Positions 8,513 to 16,905 of a stretch of DNA of 64,000 bases are shown piece after piece. Within the stretch, counting starts at the first letter, position 1. Every line of letters starts with the position of its first letter. Source of the stretch: Pseudomonadota bacterium (GTDB taxonomy: Bacteria; Pseudomonadota; Gammaproteobacteria; Burkholderiales; JABEVD01). The stretch covers positions 1 to 64,000 of the forward strand of contig JAJZQY010000005.1 in the NCBI GenBank assembly GCA_021806605.1, given 5' to 3'. The notes under the pieces were generated by a model that saw only the letters and a program-made list of their open reading frames with translations, had not been told where the DNA came from and made no database searches. The translations under genes were made by a program, and so were the position numbers.

Positions 8513-9514
8513 ATGAGCAAGAATCTGGTGCAATTCATCATCGAGGAGCAGCGTGCCATAGCCGGGGCGACCGGCGATTTCACGGGGCTTCTCAGCGACA
8601 TCGTGACGGCCTGCAAAAGGATTGCGCACGACGTCAACAAGGGCGCGCTGATCGGCGTCCTGGGCAGTGCGGGAAGCGAGAATGTCCAGGGCGAGACGCA
8701 GAAAAAGCTCGATGTGATCACCAACGAAATATTCATCGAATCGAACCAGTGGGGCGGCCATCTCGCCGCAATGGCGTCCGAGGAAATGGAGGACGTCTAT
8801 CCCATCCCCGCCTGCTATCCGAAAGGCAAATACCTGCTGGTTTTCGATCCGCTCGACGGCTCCTCCAACATCGACGTCAACATTTCAGTGGGAACGATAT
8901 TTTCCATCCTGCGCGCGCCAGACGGCGTCAGCAATCCGAAGGCTGAAGATTTTCTCCAACCCGGAACCAAGCAAGTCTGCGCAGGCTATGCGCTCTACGG
9001 CCCGGCAACCATGCTCGTGATCACCACGGGCAACGGCGTCAACGGGTTCACCCTGGATCGCGACATCGGCGAATTCATGCTGAGTCATCCGAAAATGACC
9101 ATTCCGGAAGACACCCGCGAATTCGCGATCAATGCTTCGAACGAGCGCTTCTGGGAAGCGCCGGTTCAACGCTATGTCAGGGAATGCGTTGCCGGGAAGA
9201 CAGGGCCCAGGGGCGAGAATTTCAACATGCGCTGGGTAGCCTCGATGGTCGCCGAAGTGCACAGGATACTCACTCGCGGCGGGATATTCATGTATCCCAA
9301 GGATACCAAGGATCCGAAAAAGGCGGGCAAGCTTCGCCTCATGTACGAAGCGAACCCGATGTCTTTCATCGTGGAACAGGCCGGCGGAATGAGCTCCACC
9401 GGAAGGGAGCGCATCATGGACGTGCAGCCTTCCGACCTGCACCAGAGAGTGCCCGTCATTCTCGGTTCGAAGAACGAAGTGACGCGGGTTGTCGGCTATC
9501 ATCTCGAGGGGTGA
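8513..9514 (+). CDS. fbp: Fructose-1,6-bisphosphatase, class I
   Basis: A 333-residue class I FBPase. It hydrolyses fructose-1,6-bisphosphate to fructose-6-phosphate in gluconeogenesis and in the regenerative part of the Calvin cycle. Family signatures seen are the metal-binding [13 protein letters not shown] segment (residues ~108-120), [16 protein letters not shown], and the C-terminal GGIFMYP and EQAGG motifs. A good ribosome site (CAGGAGAAGCA) precedes ATG 8513. It sits 60 bases after cbbO2, so a Calvin-cycle role is likely and the name cbbF would also be apt. Confidence 0.97.
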   Translation: MSKNLVQFIIEEQRAIAGATGDFTGLLSDIVTACKRIAHDVNKGALIGVLGSAGSENVQGETQKKLDVITNEIFIESNQWGGHLAAMASEEMEDVYPIPACYPKGKYLLVFDPLDGSSNIDVNISVGTIFSILRAPDGVSNPKAEDFLQPGTKQVCAGYALYGPATMLVITTGNGVNGFTLDRDIGEFMLSHPKMTIPEDTREFAINASNERFWEAPVQRYVRECVAGKTGPRGENFNMRWVASMVAEVHRILTRGGIFMYPKDTKDPKKAGKLRLMYEANPMSFIVEQAGGMSSTGRERIMDVQPSDLHQRVPVILGSKNEVTRVVGYHLEG

Positions 9515-9516
9515 GA

Positions 9517-10002
9517 ATGGGAATGGTCAGCATACTGATGGGCAGCCAGAGCGACTGGGACGTGATGCAGCATGCGGCCAAGCAGTTGAAAAGCTTCGGC
9601 GTGGCCTATGAGGCGCGCGTCATTTCCGCCCATCGCGCTCCCGATCTGCTGATCGAATACATCAGGGATGCAGAATCGCGAGGAGCGGAATGCTTCATCG
9701 CGGGGGCAGGCGCCGCAGCCCACCTGGCAGGGGTGGTCGCTTCCAAGACGCTGCTTCCGGTCCTCGGCGTGCCGATGCCCTCGAAATACCTGCAGGGAAT
9801 GGACTCGCTGCTCTCGACCGTCCAGATGCCGAAGGGAATTCCCGTCGCGACTTTCGCCATCGGAGAATCCGGGGCGGCGAATGCAGGGCTTTTCGCGGTT
9901 TCGATGCTCGCATCGACGGACGCCCGACTGAAGGAAGCGCTGCGCGCATTTCGCAAGAGCCAAGCCGATGCGATTGCAGCCACCGTGCTGCCGGCGGTCT
10001 GA
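9517..10002 (+). CDS. purE: N5-carboxyaminoimidazole ribonucleotide mutase PurE
   Basis: A 161-residue class I PurE. It moves the carboxyl group of N5-CAIR to carbon 4 to give CAIR in purine synthesis. Signatures are the phosphate-binding MGSQSDW (residues 8-14), ISAHRAPD, the GAGAAAHLAGVVA core and GVPMPSKYLQGMDSLLSTVQMP. The ATG at 9517 lies two bases after the fbp stop; an ATG at 9523 or a GTG at 9511 are possible alternatives. Its usual partner PurK is not next to it. It is packed between a Calvin-cycle gene and purC. Confidence 0.96.
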   Translation: MGMVSILMGSQSDWDVMQHAAKQLKSFGVAYEARVISAHRAPDLLIEYIRDAESRGAECFIAGAGAAAHLAGVVASKTLLPVLGVPMPSKYLQGMDSLLSTVQMPKGIPVATFAIGESGAANAGLFAVSMLASTDARLKEALRAFRKSQADAIAATVLPAV

Positions 10003-10005
10003 ATC

Positions 10006-10878
10006 ATGCTGAATTCGGAGATCAAGAGCCTTCCCTTTCTGCATCGCGGCAAGGTCCGCGACATCTACGAGGTGGACAGGGACAAGCTGCTCATCGTGCA
10101 AACCGATCGCATTTCGGCTTTCGACGTGATCCTGTCCGAGCCGATTCCCGAAAAGGGAAAGATTCTGACTGCGCTGTCCAGCTTCTGGTTCGACAGGCTC
10201 GGGCATGTGATTCCGAATCACCTGACCGGAATTTCACCCGAATCGGTCGTGTCTGACGGAGAAAAAGGCGAAGTCGAGGGCCGGGCCTTCGTCGTGAAAA
10301 AGCTGAAAGCATTGTCGATCGAAGCGATCGTGCGCGGCTATATCGTGGGTTCCGGATGGAAGGAATACAAAAAATCCGGCACCGTGTGCGGCATTCCTCT
10401 GCCGCAGGGACTGGTCGAGGCGGAAAAGCTGCCTGAGCCGATATTCACGCCTTCCACCAAGGCGCCGATGGGCGAGCACGACGAGAACATCAGCTTCGAG
10501 GAGGCAAAGCGCCTGATCGGCGCGGATCTCGCGGAAAAGGTGAAGCAGGCTGCGATCGGGCTCTATTCGGAAGCGGCTGAATATGCGCTCACCAAGGGGA
10601 TCATCATCGCCGACACCAAGTTCGAATTCGGGCTGGACGAAGCGGGAGAGCTCTATCTGATAGATGAAATACTGACGCCGGATTCATCGCGATTCTGGCC
10701 GAAGGACGAATACAGGCCGGGCAGAAATCCGCCGAGCTTCGACAAGCAGTATGTCCGCGACTGGCTGGAGACGCAGGACTGGAACAAGCAGGCTCCCGCT
10801 CCTGCGCTTCCCCGGGATGTCATCGAAAAGACGGCCGAAAAGTACCGCGAAGCATTGATGCGGCTGACTTCGAGATGA
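10006..10878 (+). CDS. purC: Phosphoribosylaminoimidazole-succinocarboxamide synthase (SAICAR synthetase)
   Basis: A 290-residue PurC of the longer, yeast-like type. It ligates CAIR and aspartate using ATP, the step after PurE. It begins [22 protein letters not shown], with the ATP-binding [10 protein letters not shown] motif, [13 protein letters not shown], and the [14 protein letters not shown] segment near residue 220. It starts three bases after purE and its stop overlaps the next gene in an ATGA junction, so purE-purC and the carbonic anhydrase gene form one operon. Confidence 0.97.
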   Translation: MLNSEIKSLPFLHRGKVRDIYEVDRDKLLIVQTDRISAFDVILSEPIPEKGKILTALSSFWFDRLGHVIPNHLTGISPESVVSDGEKGEVEGRAFVVKKLKALSIEAIVRGYIVGSGWKEYKKSGTVCGIPLPQGLVEAEKLPEPIFTPSTKAPMGEHDENISFEEAKRLIGADLAEKVKQAAIGLYSEAAEYALTKGIIIADTKFEFGLDEAGELYLIDEILTPDSSRFWPKDEYRPGRNPPSFDKQYVRDWLETQDWNKQAPAPALPRDVIEKTAEKYREALMRLTSR

Positions 10879-11504
10879 GAGATCTTGCCTGGCTGGTCGA
10901 AGGCTTCGGCAGGTTCAGGGAGCGGCATTTCGAGTCCGGTCTGTTCAAGCGCCTCGCCGAGAAGGGGCAGACGCCCAAGGTCCTGGTTCTGGGTTGTTGC
11001 GATGCGCGGGTCGATCCTGCCATCATTCTGGATTGCGATCCCGGGGATCTGTTCGTTATCAGGAATGTCGCCAACCTGGTTCCCCCTTTCGAAAACGCCG
11101 GGCATTACCACGGAACCAGCGCGGCCCTCGAATTCGGCGTTTGCAATCTCGGCGTCGAACATATCATCGTTCTCGGACATGCCCAGTGCGGCGGCATCCG
11201 GGCGCTGATCGAGGGGACCGCTTCCGGGGAAGCGAAGTCCTTCGTGGGCAGATGGATGACGCTCGCCGAATCCGCGAGGGACAAGGTTCTTTCGAGTCCT
11301 AGCGGAGAATCGCCGGCAAAGGATTGCGAGAAGCAGGCGATCCTGGCGTCCCTCGAAAACCTGAAGACTTTTCCGTGGATCAAGTCGCGCGTCGAGGAAA
11401 AGAGTCTTGAGCTTCACGGATGGTATTTCGACATCGAAAGCGGGACGCTGCTTGCCAGCAGGGACGGCGTGTTCGGTCCGGTCAGCCCAGCAAGGCCCGG
11501 TTGA
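10875..11504 (+). CDS. Beta-class carbonic anhydrase
   Basis: A 209-residue beta carbonic anhydrase, interconverting CO2 and bicarbonate with zinc. The ligands and catalytic dyad are visible: C41-x-D43-x-R45 (CCDARVD), H102 and C105 (GHAQCGG). Its start overlaps purC by four bases. In this setting it may supply CO2 to RuBisCO or bicarbonate/CO2 to biosynthetic carboxylations; which one cannot be told from sequence. No signal peptide, so it should be cytoplasmic. Its last 23 bases overlap the end of the convergent EVE-domain gene. Confidence 0.95.
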   Translation: MRDLAWLVEGFGRFRERHFESGLFKRLAEKGQTPKVLVLGCCDARVDPAIILDCDPGDLFVIRNVANLVPPFENAGHYHGTSAALEFGVCNLGVEHIIVLGHAQCGGIRALIEGTASGEAKSFVGRWMTLAESARDKVLSSPSGESPAKDCEKQAILASLENLKTFPWIKSRVEEKSLELHGWYFDIESGTLLASRDGVFGPVSPARPG

Positions 11505-11943
11505 TGTAATCCCATTCGGAGGGATCGACCGGCGTGATGGAAAGCCGGTTGCCTTTCTGAAGAATCCTCATGCTTTCGAGTTCGGGATGCCTCCTGAGTT
11601 CCGAAATGGAAATCAGCGGCGTTTTCTTCAGGAAGCGCACGTCGACGTTGTACCAGCGCGGGTTCTCCCGCGTCGCCTTGGGGTCGAAATATTTTCCGGC
11701 AGGATCGAACTGGGTTTCGTCCGGATAGGCGAGCTTGTCCACCACCGCGATTCCGGCGATTCCCGGCTCCGCGCAGCTCGAATGGTAGAAGAAAACCATG
11801 TCCCCGACCCTCATCTGATCCCGCATGAAGTTCCTCGCCTGGTAATTCCGTACCCCGTACCAGGCGATGCTTTGTCCCGGCAGGGAGGCGAGATCGTCGA
11901 TGCTGACCTCGGAGGGTTCGGATTTCATCAGCCAGTAGCGCAT
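11482..11943 (-). CDS. EVE-domain protein (thymocyte nuclear protein 1 family)
   Basis: A 153-residue single-domain EVE protein. It starts MRYWLMKSEPSEVSIDDL and has AWYGVRNYQARNFMRDQMRVGDMVFFYHSS, the classical PUA-fold family pattern. EVE proteins are thought to recognise modified bases such as 5-methylcytosine; the bacterial function is unknown. It is convergent with and overlaps the carbonic anhydrase gene, and is divergent from the MATE gene across 195 bases. No catalytic residues are implied. Confidence 0.9.
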   Translation of the reverse strand: MRYWLMKSEPSEVSIDDLASLPGQSIAWYGVRNYQARNFMRDQMRVGDMVFFYHSSCAEPGIAGIAVVDKLAYPDETQFDPAGKYFDPKATRENPRWYNVDVRFLKKTPLISISELRRHPELESMRILQKGNRLSITPVDPSEWDYINRALLG

Positions 11944-12138
11944 TCATAGTCCCTAATCTGCCATTGCAGCATTATCCCATCATCCGGATTCTACTGTAAA
12001 TTTGCCTCGGACGGTTCACCGGCATTCCCGGCTCGACTGGCGGGCTGCAGTGTTGGCGAAGCGGTTGCCTTCGAAGCGATTCGAGATCAATATGACGCAT
12101 GCCATATTTTTGACACCTGCCATAGCCCGCACCCCGAC

Positions 12139-13500
12139 ATGCAAGCCCCCGTTTCTTCAACCCGCGAACTGGTTCACCTCGCCTGGCCGATGCTGGTCGC
12201 GCAGCTGGCGATGATGGCCAATGCCGTGATCGACACGGCAATGGCCGGGCGCCTGTCTGCCATCGACCTTGCGGCAGTTGGCATCGCCGCATCGATCATG
12301 GCCACCGTGCTGATGTCGTTGGTCAGCGTACTGCTCGCGCTACCGCCTATCATCGCCCACCTATACGGCGCAGGAAAACGAGGCGACATCGGTCGCGAGA
12401 TGCACCAGGGCATCTGGATATCCTTGCTGCTGGCATTTGCCGCGATCCTGCTGCTGCGGTTTCCCGGGCCGTTCATCGCGATTTCGGAATTGCAGCCCGC
12501 AGTCGAAACCAAGGTGCGCGCCTACCTGGCTGCGTCAAGCTGGGGCGTGCCCGCCGCCTTCGCCTTGCGCCTGTTCTTCGGCCTTTCCATGGGAATTGGC
12601 AGCCCGCGTCCCGTGATGCTTTTCAACCTGCTGTCCCTGGCGATCAAAATTCCGCTGAACGCGCTGTTCATGTACGGCTTTTCCGGCATTCCTGCAATGG
12701 GCGCGCCGGGAGCTGCAGTGGCAACGGCGGCGGATGCCTGGCTGATGGCCGCAATCGCCTGGGCCTGGTGCCTGAACCATTCGGACTACGCGGAATTCGG
12801 ATTGCGCAGGCGCCTCGTCGCGCCGGATTTTACGGCCATACGGGAATTTCTGAAACTCGGCATCCCCATCGGGCTGACTTTCATCGCGGACGTGACCGCA
12901 TTCACTTTCATGGCGCTGTTCATTGCGCGCCTCGGCCCCGTCGTTTCAGGCGCCCATCAGATCGCCGCCAACCTTGCGGCACTGGCCTTCATGGTTCCCC
13001 TGTCGCTGGGCAATGCCACATCGATACTGGTCGGACAGTCGCTCGGTGCCGGAGAACCCGTGCGCGCCCGCCGCGTTTGCTGGGAAGGAATCCGCCTCGG
13101 CATGTCGATTGCGGTGGCGCTGTGCCTGATATTCTGGCTGGGAGCCCCGCAGATCGCTGCGTTCTACACTACGGACCAGCGGGTTCGGGAAATGGCGATG
13201 CCGTTGATTGCAATGGTCGGGCTCTACCACTTGGGTGACGCGCTGCAAGCCGTGGCCGTCAATGCCTTGCGCGGATACAAAAAGTCGGTCGTACCGATGG
13301 CGATTTATACCGTGACGCTCTGGGTGCCGGGCTTGGGCGGAGGCATTGTGCTGGGACTGACAAATGCATTCGGTCCGGCGCGTGGCGCACCTGGATTCTG
13401 GCTTGCGGCGATAGCAGGCATCTGGCTGGTCGGCGGCCTGATGGCGCGCTACCTTGACGTTGTTTCGAAGCAGCATTGTGCGTGCCAGCGAGGCTCCTGA
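12139..13500 (+). CDS. MATE-family multidrug/toxin efflux transporter
   Basis: A 453-residue membrane protein with about 12 hydrophobic segments and the two-repeat layout of MATE (NorM-like) antiporters. Typical stretches are ELVHLAWPMLVAQLAMMANAVIDTAMAGRLS at the N-terminus and LGNATSILVGQSLGAGEP in the second half. It would export cationic drugs or metabolites using Na+ or H+. The ATG at 12139 has only a weak ribosome site. About 32 bases upstream lies an imperfect inverted repeat, ATATG-N8-CATAT at 12090-12107, of unknown meaning. The substrate is unknown. It is convergent with the sensor kinase gene that follows. Confidence 0.93.
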   Translation: MQAPVSSTRELVHLAWPMLVAQLAMMANAVIDTAMAGRLSAIDLAAVGIAASIMATVLMSLVSVLLALPPIIAHLYGAGKRGDIGREMHQGIWISLLLAFAAILLLRFPGPFIAISELQPAVETKVRAYLAASSWGVPAAFALRLFFGLSMGIGSPRPVMLFNLLSLAIKIPLNALFMYGFSGIPAMGAPGAAVATAADAWLMAAIAWAWCLNHSDYAEFGLRRRLVAPDFTAIREFLKLGIPIGLTFIADVTAFTFMALFIARLGPVVSGAHQIAANLAALAFMVPLSLGNATSILVGQSLGAGEPVRARRVCWEGIRLGMSIAVALCLIFWLGAPQIAAFYTTDQRVREMAMPLIAMVGLYHLGDALQAVAVNALRGYKKSVVPMAIYTVTLWVPGLGGGIVLGLTNAFGPARGAPGFWLAAIAGIWLVGGLMARYLDVVSKQHCACQRGS

Positions 13501-13516
13501 ATTTTGGCGCGGGGCA

Positions 13517-14899
13517 TCAAGCCCGCGCTTTCGAAGAGAAGCGCACCTCGAAGGTCTTGCCTTCCGGAGTATCCACTAGGAACACCTCCCCGTTGTGGGC
13601 GTGGGCTATTTCCCTGACGATGGAAAGCCCCAGACCGCAACCCTCCTCCTGACTCCCCAGAATGCGGTGAAAGCGCTCGAAGATCTGCTCCTTCTCGGCT
13701 TCCGGAATCGGCGGGCCATTGTCTTCGACGGCAATGACCGCGCCTTCTCCTTTCCTGAAGACTCTCACGGTAACTTTGCCCCCTTCCTGGGTATAGCGGA
13801 TCGCATTGTCGACGAGATTGCCCAGCATTTCCTCAAGCAGGAACGCCGACCCTGAATGAAAGACAGGTTGGTCGGAGCCCTCGAACCCGAGGTCGATGTC
13901 CTTCTTCAGTGCCTGGGGCACCCAGCGTCCGGCGATTTCGCTGGCGAGTCCGTTCAGGTCGATTTCGGATGGAATTCCGGGCTTTTCCCAGTCGGGCTCG
14001 GCCCGTGCGAGCGCAAGCAGCTGGTTGACGAGGTGGATGGTCCTTTCGCTGCTTCTCTGGAGCAGCTCCAGAGAATGCCGGATTTCACCGGGATCGTTCT
14101 GGCGCAAGGCGTAATCCGTCTGGGTCTTGAGTCCAGCCAGGGGGGTTCTCAGCTGGTGCGCCGCGTCGGCGATGAAGCGGTTCTGCGTGGTGATGGCCTT
14201 GTTCAACCGTTCGAGCAGGCTGTTGATGGCGCGGATCAGGGAGCCGACTTCCCGCGGCACGTTTTCTTCGGACAACGGACTCAGGTCCTTGTGGGAGCGG
14301 CTCTGTACTTCGTTCTGGAGCCGCCCCAGAGAAGACAGCCCCTTGGTGACGCCCAGCCAGATAATTCCCGCAGCAAGGCCTGTCAGCAGCATCTGGGGCA
14401 GGATCACGCCTGCCAGGATTTCGTTGGCGAGAACCCTGCGCTTGATCAGGGTTTCCGCGGTCTGCACCAGGATCCAGTCCTCCTTGTTGCCGGGCATGCG
14501 AAGATAAAGGGAGGCGATCCTGATGTGACGGCCTTCCAGGGTGCCGTCGTGATAGTAGGGCTTGTTGAGATAGATCCTGCGCGGTTGAGGCGCGGGCAGG
14601 CCGGGAGAGCCCGCGACCAGCCCGTGGAGTCGACTGCTGACCTTGAAGTAGACCTTGTCGTAGGGATCGATCTCGATCATTTTCAGCGCGGTTTCAGGCA
14701 GGTCGAGAATTACCCTGCCGTCTTTCGTCCGGACCTGCTCGGCAAGCGTCAGGGTGGAGTCGAAAAGGGAGCGGTCATGGGCGAGGTCGGCGAACCTGAC
14801 CGCGATGGTGTAAGCGATCACCCCGCCCAGTATCCACAGGGAAAGCACCGGGATAAGAAGCCACAGCATGAGCTGGCGGTGCAGCGAAGCCGACTTCAT
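13517..14899 (-). CDS. Sensor histidine kinase, TctE/QseC-like
   Basis: A 460-residue inner-membrane kinase. Transmembrane segments at about 9-33 and 158-183 enclose a periplasmic sensor region of the two-component sensor-kinase N-terminal type found in TctE. A HAMP-like linker follows, then the phospho-acceptor H248 (DAAHQLRTPLAGL) and the ATPase domain with N, G1 and G2 boxes (LVDNAIRYT, VEDNGPPIP, GCGLGLSIV). The start ATG at 14899 overlaps the response-regulator stop by four bases, which is why this start is chosen over longer frames. It pairs with that regulator and lies divergent to the RND pump genes. Confidence 0.94.
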   Translation of the reverse strand: MKSASLHRQLMLWLLIPVLSLWILGGVIAYTIAVRFADLAHDRSLFDSTLTLAEQVRTKDGRVILDLPETALKMIEIDPYDKVYFKVSSRLHGLVAGSPGLPAPQPRRIYLNKPYYHDGTLEGRHIRIASLYLRMPGNKEDWILVQTAETLIKRRVLANEILAGVILPQMLLTGLAAGIIWLGVTKGLSSLGRLQNEVQSRSHKDLSPLSEENVPREVGSLIRAINSLLERLNKAITTQNRFIADAAHQLRTPLAGLKTQTDYALRQNDPGEIRHSLELLQRSSERTIHLVNQLLALARAEPDWEKPGIPSEIDLNGLASEIAGRWVPQALKKDIDLGFEGSDQPVFHSGSAFLLEEMLGNLVDNAIRYTQEGGKVTVRVFRKGEGAVIAVEDNGPPIPEAEKEQIFERFHRILGSQEEGCGLGLSIVREIAHAHNGEVFLVDTPEGKTFEVRFSSKARA

Positions 14900-15564
14900 T
14901 GCCCCTTCTCGAGCAGATACCCCAGCCCCCGTATGGTGCGGATTTCGATGTCGGCAGGCTCCAGCTTCTTCCTCAGCCGGTGAACATAAACTTCGATCGC
15001 ATTGGGGCCGATTTCCTCGTCCCAACTGCAAAGCTTTTCGGCAAGCTGCTCCTTGCTGACTACCTGGCCCGCCTTCAGCATCAGGATCTCCAGCACCCCG
15101 AGTTCCCGGGCGGAAAGCTCCAGGGGATTCTCGTCGATATGGACGCGCCTTCCGACGATATTGAATGCGAGCCTGCCATGTTTGAGGAGATTGCTGTGCG
15201 CACCCTGTCCGCGCCTCACCAGTGCCCTCACTCTTGCTTCGAGTTCGGCAAGATCGAAAGGCTTGGTCAGGTAATCGTCCGCGCCGAGGTCGAGCCCCGC
15301 CACACGGTCTTCCACGGCGTCCTTCGCAGTCAGGATCAGAACGGGCGTGGCCTGATTGTGGGCCCGGAACCGCCTGAGTACCTCGAAGCCGTCCAGTTTG
15401 GGCAACCCGAGATCGAGTATCAGCAAATCGTAATTCTGGAAAGACAGCGCATGGTCCGCATCCAGGCCGTTTCTGGCGTTGTCGACGGCGTAGCCTGCCT
15501 GCTGCAGCGAGCGGGTCAATCCGTCCCTGAGGACCATATCGTCTTCAGCCAGCAGTAGCTTCAT
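14896..15564 (-). CDS. OmpR-family response regulator, TctD/QseB-like
   Basis: A 222-residue regulator with a receiver domain (acidic pocket E7-D8-D9, phospho-site D51 in LILDLGLPKLDG, conserved K near 101) and a C-terminal winged helix (ELSARELGVLEILM...YVHRLRKKLEP). It is co-transcribed with its kinase. Both are divergent from the RND efflux operon, so the pump genes are the obvious target. Paired TGTAA half-sites with an 11-base period lie at 15631-15646 in the shared region, as expected for tandem dimer binding by this family. Confidence 0.95.
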   Translation of the reverse strand: MKLLLAEDDMVLRDGLTRSLQQAGYAVDNARNGLDADHALSFQNYDLLILDLGLPKLDGFEVLRRFRAHNQATPVLILTAKDAVEDRVAGLDLGADDYLTKPFDLAELEARVRALVRRGQGAHSNLLKHGRLAFNIVGRRVHIDENPLELSARELGVLEILMLKAGQVVSKEQLAEKLCSWDEEIGPNAIEVYVHRLRKKLEPADIEIRTIRGLGYLLEKGQ

Positions 15565-15630
15565 GAGGTGTCCGATGTCAACACTCCGATTCTAAGCCGA
15601 TCATGGATCATGCCGCAACCTTATGAAGAC

Positions 15631-15664
15631 TGTAAGGAATGTGTAATTTGCCCCATGCTATGCT
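15631..15664 (+). promoter_or_regulatory. tandem TGTAA half-sites and -10 box before the RND operon
   Basis: TGTAA occurs at 15631-15635 and again at 15642-15646, exactly 11 bases apart (one helical turn). A TATGCT hexamer at 15659-15664 would be the -10 element. The position where a -35 box would be expected (15636-15641) lies between the half-sites. This layout is typical of promoters activated by OmpR/PhoB-family regulators that replace a poor -35 element. Confidence 0.5.
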
Positions 15665-15717
15665 TCGCCCTCGCATCGACGAGGCCCTGAGCCAGGTGCA
15701 GGGGAGAAAAACGGGCA

Positions 15718-16905
15718 ATGAAAATCGAAAAAAAATATGTTGTTGGGGTGGCGCTGGCAGCGGTCTTGGTTGCGGTCGGCATTCGTCTCTTCAATCCCGT
15801 CCAGCCGAAATCGCCCGTCGCATCCTCTTCCGCGCCAGGGACCTTCCGTCCGACCAGAGAACAGTGGGCGAACCTCACGGTGGCACCCGTGCAGGCGATG
15901 ACTTTTCGCACCGAGCTTTCGGCCGAAGGCAATCTCGCCTACGATGAAGACGCCATGACCCAGGTATTTTCGCCCTTTACCGGACGCGTAACGCGCATCA
16001 TCGCCAGGCCCGGGGACGTCGTCAGGAAAGGCGCTCCGCTGATGGCCGTGGCGGCAAGCGAATTCGTGCAGGGGCAGAGCGACCTGATCGCCGCTCGCGC
16101 CCAGGCTGCCCTGGCGGAAGCTGCCGAGAAGCGCCAACATGCGCTTTATCTCGCCAAGTCCGGAGCGCTCAAGGACTGGCTGCAAAGCCAGGCCGATCTT
16201 GCTGCCGCACGGAACTCTCTCCAGGCGGCCCGCGAGCGCCTGCGTATCCTGGGCAAATCAGACAGGCAGATCCGGGCGATGGAATCGGGATCGAAAGCCG
16301 GCAGTCCCGAGGCGCTGGTTCTGGCGCCGATCTCCGGCACGGTGACCCAGCGCCAGGTCGGCCTTGGCCAGTACATCAACAGCGCAGCCGGGGGAGCGGC
16401 CAATCCGGTGTACACCCTGAGCGATCTGTCGACGCTCTGGCTGATAGCCAACGTGCGAGAGTCCGATGCGGGAAGCGTCCGCGTCGGCCAGCCGGTAGAG
16501 GTTCATGTGTCGGCCTATCCGGGGCGGCTGTACAAGGCCAGAATCACCTGGGTTGCCTCTGCCATCGATCCCGGCACCCGCAGGCTGCCGGTTCGCGCCG
16601 AGATCGAGAATCCCGACGGGTCCCTGAAGGCGATGATGTTTGCGAGCTTCAGCATCATCGCGGGGGATGAAGCCGTTGCGCCAGGCGTGCCGCAGAGCGC
16701 GGTTGTCTTCGATGGTGAAGCGACCCGGGTGTATGTGGTGCGCGACGACGGTACGGTCGCCCTGCGTTCGGTAAAGCTCGGCCGCGCGCGCGATGACGGC
16801 ATGGTCGAAGTCGCTTCGGGACTGGCTGCCGGGGAAAAAATCATCACCGGCGGAACCTTGTTCATCGACCGCGCCATAACCGTGGGGATGAACGCCGGGT
16901 CATGA
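15718..16905 (+). CDS. RND efflux periplasmic adaptor (membrane fusion protein, CusB/CzcB family)
   Basis: A 395-residue adaptor with an N-terminal membrane anchor or signal segment (residues ~5-22), a biotinyl/lipoyl hybrid split by a short helical hairpin (FTGRVTRIIARPGDVVRKGAPL and VLAPISGTVTQRQVGLGQYI), a beta-barrel and a membrane-proximal domain. It links the inner-membrane pump to the outer-membrane channel. The start follows GGGGAGAAAAACGGGCA. It is the first gene of a three-gene operon with four-base overlaps, divergent from the two-component system. Substrate is likely heavy metal by family, but not shown. Confidence 0.93.
   Translation: MKIEKKYVVGVALAAVLVAVGIRLFNPVQPKSPVASSSAPGTFRPTREQWANLTVAPVQAMTFRTELSAEGNLAYDEDAMTQVFSPFTGRVTRIIARPGDVVRKGAPLMAVAASEFVQGQSDLIAARAQAALAEAAEKRQHALYLAKSGALKDWLQSQADLAAARNSLQAARERLRILGKSDRQIRAMESGSKAGSPEALVLAPISGTVTQRQVGLGQYINSAAGGAANPVYTLSDLSTLWLIANVRESDAGSVRVGQPVEVHVSAYPGRLYKARITWVASAIDPGTRRLPVRAEIENPDGSLKAMMFASFSIIAGDEAVAPGVPQSAVVFDGEATRVYVVRDDGTVALRSVKLGRARDDGMVEVASGLAAGEKIITGGTLFIDRAITVGMNAGS

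Noticed and set aside
11482-11504. Overlap of carbonic anhydrase and EVE genes as a regulatory device
   Set aside because: A 23-base convergent overlap of 3' ends is common in compact genomes and both proteins have normal C-termini.
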